In this document: positions 1-8,920 of the stretch, piece after piece | Layout of the letters: every line of letters starts with the position of its first letter | How positions within the stretch are numbered: position 1 is the stretch's first letter | NCBI GenBank assembly: GCA_014529385.2 | Contig: CM043958.1 | Span: forward strand, 152,008,793 to 152,072,792 | DNA: 64,000 bases | Direction: 5' to 3' | Source of the DNA: Adiantum capillus-veneris | Taxonomy: Eukaryota > Streptophyta > Polypodiopsida > Polypodiales > Pteridaceae | The notes under the pieces: generated by a model | The model's input: the letters and a program-made list of their open reading frames with translations, nothing else | What the model was told of the DNA's origin: nothing | Database searches by the model: none | Program-made: the position numbers and the translations under genes

Positions 1-229
1 CATGAGTGGTTATCATGCTAAATAAGGTGCATAGAAAGTGCTTTGAGACAGCTTCATGGTGCTTATGAGGTGCTTAGACAGTATTGAGAAGTTCCTCATA
101 CTGCTCGATGGAGCTTAGAAGTGCTTAGACACAAGCTCAAAAGTGCTAAGAGGTGATGCAATTCCTTTGATGTGCTTCACAGTGAAGCATCTCCTTAGCA
201 ATGCTCAATGGTGCTTAGAAAGTGCATAG
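1..229. repeat. Degenerate short tandem array (GTGCTTAGA-type)
   Basis: The words GTGCTTAGA, GTGCATAGAAAG and AGCTTCA recur many times with irregular spacing. This looks like a decayed minisatellite cut by the window edge. It abuts a copia reverse transcriptase fragment. Confidence 0.6.
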
Positions 230-530
230 AAATAGCTTCAAAGTTCTTACATGGGTCATTGGAAATTGCTTAGCCATACGACAAGTGGAAGCAAAAGTGT
301 CTTCATAATCTATGCTTTTTTGATGTGCATAACCCTTTGCAACAAGTCGAGCCTTATAGCGATCAATCTCACCATTCGGCTTGCGTTTCAACTTTTAACC
401 ACTTCGTACCAATGGCTGTCGAACCTCATGGTTATAAAAATATCTTTTGGGGCTTTTCAAACATTTTCCTTCCAACACTTGGAACCCCAAACCCGACTCA
501 AGGAGACACCCATGGATAAAACATATAAGT
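230..530 (-). pseudogene. Ty1/copia reverse transcriptase N-terminal fragment
   Basis: Read on the minus strand, about 395 down to 230 gives one continuous frame containing KPNGEIDRYKARLVAKGY, then IDYEDTFAS and CRMAK. This is the hallmark start of copia-type RT (fingers region, before the catalytic aspartates). Just upstream, AIGTKW is readable in a different frame, so a single-base shift lies near 395-400. The polyprotein stops abruptly where the tandem array begins at about 230. No palm motifs or LTR were found nearby, so this is a short relic. It is not the same sequence as the copia elements at 19-23 kb and 26.7-31 kb. Confidence 0.85.
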
Positions 531-1140
531 TATATCGAAGCTTAGGGTATAGTGCGGCCGTGGTTCTGCTTCCCGTGTTTGCCTTGCGAGGGATTCGGAG
601 CGGGGAGGGATCAAGGGGATCGCCTGCGGTAGGAGGCGCTAGGTCGGCAGCCTTGGTCTCAGATTCGTGCGGCAACGCTTGTGCTTGGAGGGCAAGGGAC
701 ATTCCCAACGGGGGGCTCCTGGCTGCTCTCCCTGTACGGCTTCTTTGCACTCTGCAACCCCTCTTATTTTTGGCTATGGGGGAGACCTCCCCACCCATAT
801 CTCCTCGGGGACAATGGAGGTCGGCATTTGGTTGGGGATCTGTTGGCGGTTTCTTCTGCCGGCACCGGCCGACTTCTGATATGCATGGTTTCATGCTAGG
901 TTCGGGATTGTGCTGGGAGGTTTTGTTGTGGATGGTCCCACTATTTTGGTGGATGCTCTTGTGTGGCCGGTGATGGAGGTACGGGCTGCCCCCTTCTTGC
1001 GACAGGCTATAGGATTCAGTTTGATGATCCTGTTTGAGTGGGGTCGCACCCGGTGGCAGAGGGTGTTTCTCTTGTGGCAACCCTTCATGATGGTGTTTAC
1101 TTTGTCGAGGGTGGCTCCCTGTTCAGACACCCCATGATTA
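531..1140. other. GC-richer stretch, no assignable gene
   Basis: Base composition is clearly richer in G and C than the flanks, and overlapping open frames exist on both strands (251-973 plus, 457-1080 minus). Neither shows a recognisable motif, and the plus frame runs straight through antisense copia RT, so I do not call a gene. Confidence 0.4.
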
Positions 1141-2813
1141 TGTAAGTGATGTTATGTTTCTTTGCTGATTGTCTCAGGGTGGCTCTCCTTTTAGGCGATG
1201 TAGAATGTGCCTTGTGATTCCATGTGTCATATTGAGCATGCCTGTAGTTTGTAATTCTTTTTGCTATGCTAATATGTCTCTTCTACTCACATTTGTAAGT
1301 ACTGCAAAAAAAAGAAGATATTTTACCGACTCTTCAAACTAGGGAGTAGAAAGTTGGCACATGTCAATGCACACATCAAACAATCGTGTGTGCGGTGTGT
1401 CCGAAGAGATAACTCACGCTCACTTGAGTATGCATCACGCACAAATGTTTTTAGTGCTTTAAACACGTAAGCATAAAGTATTAGAAATCACTCACTCATC
1501 AATTGTGTTTGCAAGGCGGTAACACAAGCTTACAAAGGAGGATAAACCAACTCAATGTAGATGTTACAAATTTGACCAAGTATAGTGGGTTCCTTGAGAA
1601 AAAACACATACTGAGAGAACATATTAGTGAGTGTGTATGCATATGTAACCGGATGTGGATTGTAGCATGCAAGATCACTTCTTTGCAAAGCCTCAAATAT
1701 TGCAAAAGATTTGCACTTAATGAGTAAAGGTGCACATGTGTGGCTTCTCTTATTAAGAGATGTTAAATCATGATACGAATCATAATGCATGTAAGAATGC
1801 CTATTCTACTGTGGGTTTATCAAAGCTGGAATTGACACGATGAGGCTTGGTGGGAATAAGTTTTATGATAAATTACAAATAAAAAGAAAATTTTCCAGCA
1901 AACCCAAGTGTGCTACCATGTTGGTTGTGGGTTGCGATGGGCTCCAATGATAACGAGCAACGCTTGTACATGGCAGAGGATGATGACGTGCGGGCTCCAC
2001 GCATGGGTTCTAGTAAGTGATGACAAGCAGTCAAGGGGAAGCCACCAAGTGATGACGTACTGATGGGGATGGCGAGGCACCATGGGTATGCCAAATTGGT
2101 GATGAGAGTAGTGAGTGGTAGGGACAGCGCGACGGAGACTTCGAAAGCTTTGAGAAAAGGTTGCAAAGATGGCTCTCAAAGCTGATAGGGCCCTATGTGT
2201 AGCTTTTAAATCAAAGGATGAAAGACAAGAGGGCATAAGCACAAACATCAAACACTTTGTTGTTTTTCTTCAAGTAATTACCACCACTGTGCCTAGGTCT
2301 AATGATGGCCAAAGCAAGTGCTTGATTGAAAGCTAAAACTTGAGGGATTTTGATCACTCAATTGAGGCACCAAAACTAATTGGATTTCAAAGCTTGAAGG
2401 CTTTGTAGAATGGCCTTGCCGAGTACTGTTTGCAAATGAACACTACTGCTTCTATACGAATTGTACACAAATTATCTCAAATTTCTCAATCTAATTGAGT
2501 CAACTCCAAATGGAGTGCTTGGGAGATCATTGCTATGGTTTGATGTGTGTGAACACATAGACTTATGCACGTTATGCAAGCATCACAATGTAATTATGCA
2601 AGTCAAATGAAGAAGAAAGAATTGCACACAACCTAATGATCAATCCAATTATTACTTATCATTTGCAAGGGTAGATGCTATTTAGATGTGCCCAAAAATT
2701 AATGCTAGAGATAATTAGAGTTGAGTAAAAATTAGCCTAAAATGTTATGAATCAGCTTAAAACTTAAAAAGCAGAGAGCACAAAGTGTAGCATAGAGATT
2801 TGACCAATGTAAT
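1141..2813. other. No gene recognised
   Basis: Only short overlapping frames on both strands, with no domain motif, RNA gene or strong repeat that I can see. Confidence 0.5.
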
Positions 2814-2899
2814 TAGGAGATGCTTCTTAGGTGTTATCTTTGATACTACATTTTAGTAGGAGATACTACTTAGGTATTATCTCTGATACCACATGTAAG
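2814..2899. repeat. Tandem duplication, 43 bp x 2
   Basis: The segment starting TAGGAGATGCTTCTTAGG is repeated 43 bp later with a few substitutions. It is followed by GAGCTATGGTGG, a phrase that also recurs near 59.69, 62.46 and 62.87 kb. Confidence 0.75.
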
Positions 2900-3149
2900 A
2901 GCTATGGTGGATAAACCATTGTGGCATTCATAATTATGTAGGCACCATAGCAATAGAGACTAACTAAATTAGAGGACCGTACTCAATAAATGGAATGGAA
3001 GCTTTCTTGACTAATTAGAAAATTGAGAGAGATTGACACAAGCTTTGGATATTAGCTTTACATGTTCAAGATGCAAGGTGAAAATAGAGGCGAGAGGGAT
3101 ATGCACCACATATGGTAGAGGGAAAGTAGCATGTGGCTATGAGAGATAC

Positions 3150-3420
3150 CATGTGTCAAAGTCGACAATGCAAAATCATACTATCATGAAGAGAATACAT
3201 GACAGAGCAAAAAAGAGAGAGACTCTATTGAACTAACCAACTGGGCAATGAATTAGATGATTAGACAATGAGGACCAAGGGCTCCTTATATACTAGCCTT
3301 CGCAAATTGCCCCAACTAAAACTTTGACAAATAAGTAAAATAAATACATAAAGTCAAAATAAATATTGGGATCACATTGGTCCATTCACTTGAAATGCTA
3401 TAACATTAAAACCCTCTCGA
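3150..3420. repeat. Dispersed repeat, copy 1 (partner near 23.34-23.50 kb)
   Basis: The stretch from GGCTCCTTATATACTAG through ACTTTGACAAATAAGTAAAA to the words around CCATTCACTTG is closely matched at about 23,340-23,500. It is probably a fragment of a dispersed element. No coding capacity is visible. Confidence 0.75.
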
Positions 3421-3510
3421 CAGCTCATAGTGGACATATGTAGGAAGACCAGATCAATGCAGAAGTTACCATGGACACCTAGCACTTGCCTGGATACTGT
3501 ATACACCTCT

Positions 3511-3594
3511 ATTATGCTAACACCAACTTTTTACCTTGATTATGCTAACACCAACTTTTTACCTTGATTATGCTAACACCAACTTTTTACCTTA
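3511..3594. repeat. Perfect tandem repeat, 28 bp x 3
   Basis: Three copies of a 28 bp unit beginning ATTATGCTAACACC start at 3511, 3539 and 3567. They are identical apart from the last base or so, which indicates recent expansion. Confidence 0.9.
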
Positions 3595-4199
3595 GAAGAA
3601 TTCCACCTTGAGCATTGGTTGCCTCACAAAAATTTGAAACACCACACTACGTCCAAGAATCCCCATTTGTGAATTGTGAACACATCACGTCCAAACTTTC
3701 CTAGACAATGAACTTTTTAAATACATCATATCCATAATCTGACCAACAACAACGGACTATCTACAACATATCTATAGTGTTTTGTATACTTGGTTCCTAG
3801 CCAGATGCATGTGCCTTGAACTTCGACGTGACCCACGATGAAACACCAATAACTTGAAATCCAACACATGGGTCCAAATCATGTATAGGAAGCTCTTTTG
3901 CCCCTCTCTACCGCTCACAAGCCTCTCTCTGGTTGAAGCATGTTGTGGCAACAACCACTGACTAGAAATTTGGCCACTATGACCGTTGCCCTGTGTGCCA
4001 ATTTTTGGAGTCAAATCTTTATCATTGCTATCTCTGCCAAGCTTGTCTTTGCCTTTGTCTTCTTGTGAGCTTTTGGACTCAACTTTGCCTTCACATTCTG
4101 AGCCAAACAATGCATCCTCATCTTAGTTGATGACCTCCTATGTCTCGAGGTAGCTAACTGAGTACTGGTCAATTCCATATCCATAGCCGATAGTTAATC

Positions 4200-4500
4200 A
4201 AAGACGTTTGTTGCCATTGAAGCGCAGGCCCTTCCTTTGCCATTGATGCCAAGATCTTTGTAGAGGCCACAAATTTACCATAGATGCCAAGGTTGTACCT
4301 GTGTTGAGGCCACACATTTTATGAGGCCACAACTTTGCCATTGATGCGCCAAGGTTGTACCTTTGTTGTGGCCGCACCTTTGTCGAGGCCACACCTTTGC
4401 CATTTACATTAAGGTTGTACCTTTGCTGAGGCTATACGTTTGCCATTGATGTCAAGGTTGTACCTTTGTCAAGGGCAAGCCTTTGCCAAGACCATACCTT
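4200..4500. repeat. Degenerate minisatellite, ~43 bp unit
   Basis: The phrases AAGGTTGTACCTTTG, GAGGCCACACCTTTG and CCATTGATGCC recur in order about six times with indels. A minus-strand open frame of 64 codons here is a product of the repeat and is not called as a gene. Confidence 0.8.
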
Positions 4501-4934
4501 TTTCCCTCTCCTATAGTAAAAAGACTATGCCTTTTCCTAGGGTGTGCGATCCATCCAAAGCTAGGAAAAACTTGTGCAACAATGTTGCCTCACTCAAAAA
4601 TGACTACACCATAACTTGCAATGTCAAATTCCAATGAGGAACTTCACCAGCTCATTGGCTTGATAACATAGGTATCAAGTTGGTGCCAAGGCTCCATAGC
4701 TTTCCAATGTTGACAAAATGAGCACTATGGATCAACGTCACTGCTGTTAACACTGTGGCTTTATGGGACTATCCAAGGAGGATTCAACTTAAGGTGCCTT
4801 TCCATTGGCCATTAAAAACCAAAATTTTTGCATAAAATCTCCCCTTGTTAAGAGAGAGAAAAGGAGAGAGCTCGAGCTCTTGCAAGCGCACACACACAAG
4901 ATGGAGGAAAAACCTGTTCTTTTTCTTCTTCACT

Positions 4935-5085
4935 AACTCAAGATAACAGGTCTACAAAACATAAGGGAAAATAACAACATGAAAGAAAACTAGTACAATA
5001 GTCTAGTGTGAATTGCTAGTGAGTGAGGCGAATGGACAAGTGTGCCATTAGCCCGGTAGGTAGATCAACTTGGTGTAGTATAGCT
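4935..5085. repeat. Copia LTR-like scrap
   Basis: Sequence around ACATAAGGGAAAATAACAAC, then GTGAGTGAGGCGAATGG and GTGTGCCATTAGC, matches the 5' LTR of the minus-strand copia element at about 22,620-22,755 in the same orientation. It looks like an isolated LTR fragment with no internal domain next to it. Confidence 0.65.
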
Positions 5086-5634
5086 ATAATATCATTGAAG
5101 ACATATTGAGGAATTTTGGGAATTATTCAAGTCCCATTTTTTTATAAAGCTATTGAAAAATTTAGTTATTTTGTGTAGTTTGAGGTATCCTCTTTTTGTA
5201 GGAACTCTCAATTCAAATCCTTTTTTTCCTAGATAGTACCCTTATTTTGTCATACTTTAGCTATTTCAAGAAGCCCATCACTGAATAATATTCTCTAGAT
5301 GATGTGATGAACTCTGCTCTAGTCATAATATAACAAGGACTTTAGGGCACTTGGAGGTCAATTAGAAGAAGTTTGATGATTTTTATTTAGTTAAATTTGG
5401 GACACTTGGTGGTCTATTGGAAGGAGTTTGATGGTTGTTGCCTATGCAAATAACTCCTCTGTAAGCAAATTTCTTGGGCACGAATTTGAGAAGTTGTTAA
5501 AACTAGCAATGGCCTTTTTGAAAGAGAAAACATATATTTGTTTATAGTTAGAGGTGAAAAAATGAATTAACACATAGAAACCAAGCTATTAGCATACATA
5601 TTTCAGATATGACAAACATTTACTAAAGTAATGA
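5086..5634. other. No gene recognised
   Basis: AT-rich sequence with short T runs. A weak internal repeat (the words CACTTGGAGGTC and CACTTGGTGGTC, with GAAGTTTGATG and GGAGTTTGATG) is the only structure noticed. Confidence 0.45.
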
Positions 5635-5897
5635 GCCTCTACCATGGCATGTACAAAATGGTATGCACGCTCGAACTTTAGTTCATGCCGCTACCGTGGC
5701 ACGTACAAAAAGGTATGCAAGTTTGAATTACTTAAGTTCAAGCCTCTACCATGGCACGTACAAAAAGGTATGTAGGTTCGAACTTAAGTTCGAGCCTCTA
5801 CCATGGCACATACAAAAGGGTATGCAGGCTCCAACTTTAGTTTGAGATTCTACCATGGCATGTATAGAAAGGTCTGTAGGCTTGAACTTAAGTTCAT
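5635..5897. repeat. Minisatellite, ~52 bp x 5
   Basis: Units beginning GCCTCTACCATGGCA start near 5635, 5687, 5742, 5794 and 5846. Each carries GTACAAAAAGGTATG and a TTCGAACTTAAGTTCGAG-like palindrome. Spacing is 50-55 bp. Confidence 0.9.
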
Positions 5898-5978
5898 GGC
5901 CACCCTTGGAGATAGCATACATCAATACCAATAGTATGTGGCTTCCAACACGCTTAATTGGGAGCCAAAATCAATTGT

Positions 5979-6016
5979 CGGATGCTTTGGGAGCATCCGT
6001 GGACCCAAAGCATCCG
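5979..6016. repeat. Perfect 13 bp inverted repeat
   Basis: Left arm CGGATGCTTTGGG (5979-5991) and right arm CCCAAAGCATCCG (6004-6016) flank a 12 bp loop that itself contains GCATCCG. There is no T run after it and no gene around it, so the function is unknown. Confidence 0.8.
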
Positions 6017-6255
6017 TGGAAGGTAGGAAAGTGATGAATTGTATCGACGAATTAGGTGCCCAATGTGGCCTGCGTCATAGCTTGCTATTAGTATTCCCAC
6101 ACTTTTTTTGATCTAAACCGTTTCTCTCATTTGCATTGCTTGACAACAACTTTAGTTGCTATTGTTTCATCTCATCTTAGCAAAATCGTGCGCAAATTCA
6201 ACTTTGGGATACATAGCAAGCGCCCTGCCTTGTCTTTTAGTCCATGTGGCTAAAC

Positions 6256-6256
<1 letters not shown>

Positions 6257-6289
<33 letters not shown>
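6257..6289. repeat. Poly-C tract, 33 nt
   Basis: An uninterrupted run of C. It creates the polyproline stretch in a 172-codon plus-strand frame (6156-6674), which otherwise lacks motifs and is not called. Confidence 0.95.
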
Positions 6290-6291
<2 letters not shown>

Positions 6292-6734
6292 CTCTGCAGG
6301 TGGCGATGAGCAGCACCCGCAAGAATGTCCATGGCGAAGACACAGGCAAGAGCTCTATGAAGCTTATTTCGCATCTGTGGCCCTTTCCTTCGATGAAAAT
6401 TCCGCTCGCATTCTCTCCCGCTCTGCTCGTTCTTAGCCCTTCGCCCTTTTTAAATTGCCACGTCGACCTGTCGTTTATTATTTCGCGCATTCAGACCTCC
6501 TTTGCTGCTTCCTCAGTTTCCTCTGCGAGCTTGTCTTTCTTGGTTCCACTTGCTTTGTCCTCTTCACCTGTGTCCTTGGTAATTAGTGCCATTGATGTGC
6601 TCACTTTGGCATGTGAAATGGATACTGTTGCGAGCACCACCTTCAACGGCTTCAAGATCAAAGCCAGGCAGTAAACTTGAAACCTTCAAAAGAATTAAAG
6701 AGATTTATTCGGGTCTTCAGGGGATTCCGGAGGG

Positions 6735-6895
6735 GACCTTTTGGAGCTGGTGATGGAGGTACAGACGGAGGGGAACTTCTGGAGAGGAAGGACCTGCTGG
6801 ATCTGGTGATGGAGATACGGACGGAGGGGACCTTCTAGAGAGGAAGGACTTTCTAGAGCTAGTGATGGAGGTATGGACGGAGGGGACCCTGCGCT
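6735..6895. repeat. Minisatellite, 55-57 bp x ~3
   Basis: TGGTGATGGAGGTACAGACG-type units start near 6751, 6808 and 6863, each followed by GGAGGGGACCTTCT and GAGAGGAAGGAC. The array lies in a region of otherwise undistinguished sequence. Confidence 0.85.
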
Positions 6896-7244
6896 AAGGG
6901 CTGAAGCAATTTGGCAAAGAAGAAGCACGTAATAACTCACGGCCATGACCACCGCATTGGAGCTTAACCTCGCCATATTTGATGGAGTGCATCCACCACC
7001 CCTTGCTCCTGCTGCTGCAGCAATCGCAGTAATGCCATTAGTGAGGCTGCACGATGATGGGAAGCTGCATGGCGATGGGAGGCACTGAGTAGCGATGGTT
7101 TTTTGCAGAGATGCATTGACGGCATCCCCGCTCCCACTCGTCATATTTGACGTCCATTATCTTTGAATTCAAATTAAAGTAAGATCAAATAGTACTTGAA
7201 ATCTCATGTTCGGACTCAAGTTGGAAGACTGCTCCCCTAAGTCC

Positions 7245-7400
7245 TGAAAGGATCGGCCTCAACTTCGAATAGCCAGACTTGGAAGCATTCTCAACCAGTG
7301 TTCAAGAAAGCCTTTTTTCCTAGAAGGCAAACAATATGTGAAAGGATCTGCCTCAACTTCAAATAGCCAGACTTGGAAGCATACTCACCCACTGTTTGGG
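7245..7400. repeat. Direct repeat, ~93 bp apart
   Basis: GAAAGGATCGGCCTCAACTTC with AATAGCCAGACTTGGAAGC at about 7247 recurs at about 7340 with few changes. A weaker third relative containing CCTTGGAAGCATGC lies near 7650. Confidence 0.75.
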
Positions 7401-8067
7401 AAAGTTTTTTTCATAGGGGACTTGGTTTCCTCCTTGCCAAGATCCAAACCGGAAACACTAGTAAAATTCTCCAGATTTGTGGGAGTTTTGAGCTAGTTTC
7501 CAATAGATTTTGTAGGGTTTTATTCCCTTTAACTTCGTTGGCAAGTGGCTCATCTTGGTTTTCAACTGGCTCAAGGCTAAGCTGAGGGAAACCTTTCCCA
7601 AACATTATGCTCAGCCTCAAGCTTGAATGAAAGGGATCGCCCTCGAGATTGAATGAGCAAGCCTTGGAAGCATGCTTTGGCCTTTGAACTCCAAAAGTTG
7701 GGAGCATGCTCCAACCTTTGCACTCTCCACTCTAGAGTGATTATGCAATGGCTCTTAATCTCAAATTTGAGCTAGAGTCTTTCACATTCTCTTGTCACAA
7801 CAATTTAGTTCTAAACAACTAGAGGATTCAAATTCGGATTTCTATCATCAATGAACATGTCTACAGTATGTAGAAGCTAATTCCCAAGACCGTGTATAAT
7901 TGTAACATTCCTTGTTTCATCTTTGTCACCACAACAAGGATAGCCACATGGTTGAATGTCATTTACATCAGACCGTGCTCAACGTAGAGTTTGGGCTTAA
8001 AGTTGTGTTTTGACATAATGCTTACTCCTAGAGAATCATGCTTGAGGATGTAGGTTCATGAGAAGTC
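7401..8067. other. No gene recognised
   Basis: Apart from the weak third copy of the upstream repeat near 7650 there is no motif. This is the left flank of the MULE at 8077. Confidence 0.5.
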
Positions 8068-8076
8068 ATTTCTGAA
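8068..8076. other. Left target-site duplication of the MULE
   Basis: ATTTCTGAA directly abuts the left terminal inverted repeat and is found again at 18739-18747 directly outside the right one. With one more base, CATTTCTGAA matches at both ends. A duplication of about 9 bp is the signature of Mutator-superfamily insertion. Confidence 0.9.
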
Positions 8077-8145
8077 GGGGGATATTTCTAGGCCAACAGT
8101 TTTTGGTGAGTGCTTTTTAGGAATCAGGTGAGCAGATTCCTAAAA
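8077..8145 (+). repeat. MULE left terminal inverted repeat
   Basis: Begins GGGGGATATTTCTAGG and ends GATTCCTAAAA. Aligned without gaps to the reverse complement of 18670-18738 it has 16 mismatches in 69 positions. Where the right end has CpG in its inner half (five sites), this end has TpG or CpA at every one. Confidence 0.9.
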
Positions 8146-8188
8146 ATATTCTCTCTTCCTCTTTGTCGACTCTTTCGTCTTTTTCATA

Positions 8189-8213
8189 TCTCTCTCTCTC
8201 TCTCTCTCTCTCT

Positions 8214-8257
<44 letters not shown>
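8189..8257. repeat. (TC)n(AG)n microsatellite
   Basis: A TC tract of about 28 bp runs directly into an AG tract of about 41 bp, which makes a perfect self-complementary block just inside the MULE left end. Open frames through it on both strands are artefacts. Confidence 0.95.
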
Positions 8258-8259
<2 letters not shown>

Positions 8260-8352
8260 TGGAAGCTAAACAAATTGTTTCAAAAACAATAGAGACAAGG
8301 GTACTTAAAACAAAAACACCCATTAATAATAAAAAGTTACATTTTATTGCAC

Positions 8353-8667
8353 TTACATTACATAGGCAAGAAGAGTTGATGTGCTCCCTTCGAGTGGCAA
8401 ATAAAGATTCACCATGTTCCCTAGCTGCTGCGTCATTTCCTCCTCATCCTCCTCTGTGATGAGCCCAATCTTCTTCCAGCAAGAGAAAGCAAATTATCCC
8501 TTCTCGTTCAAACTGAGTAAGCTCCGCATATTGAGTTCCTTGTGGCATCGATAGAGGCGATACACATTGATGGTTGCCTTTAGATCCTCCCTAAACCAGT
8601 CGGCTCCATACAATGCCTCTCCGTTGGGAATGGCTTCCATGGCATCCCATGCAAGATCGTCGGACAT
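8353..8667 (-). pseudogene. Small unknown ORF inside the MULE (104 codons, one internal stop)
   Basis: Read on the minus strand from the ATG at 8665-8667 to a stop at 8353-8355. The frame starts MSDDLAWDAM, continues GADWFREDLKATINVYRLYR, and later has ITEEDEEEMTQQLGNM. It is interrupted once by TAA at 8494-8496 (after LSLNEKG) but stays in frame on both sides, which argues that a real gene was recently broken. The leader before the ATG is CT-rich, like that of the methyltransferase gene. It lies 254 bp downstream of the transposase stop and on the same strand. The acidic, Trp-containing sequence matches no family I recognise. It could be an accessory protein of the transposon or a captured fragment. 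Confidence 0.55.
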
Positions 8668-8920
8668 GGATAAAAGAAAGAGAGGTGTGCTAGAAAGTTA
8701 GTGGATGCTTTCACAAAAATAATTCAAGCTATGGCAATTTATAGCCACTGTGGAAATATTATATTACTTTATACATGATTTGACACGAAAACAACCAGTT
8801 CTCAAATATGAAAAAAAACTGCAAATGAATGTATCCAAATGTGGCCATCATAAGATAAAATTAAAAGTAGTACAATTGTCTAGGTAAAGCATACTAAGAA
8901 AAAGTGAGAATTGACAAATG

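Noticed and set aside
251-1080. Long overlapping open frames on both strands (240 and 207 codons)
   Set aside because: The plus frame starts inside antisense copia RT and neither has a motif. GC-rich composition explains the lack of stops.
6156-6674. 172-codon frame with polyproline
   Set aside because: The polyproline is the C homopolymer; the rest is Ser/Leu/Phe-rich with no motif or splice support.
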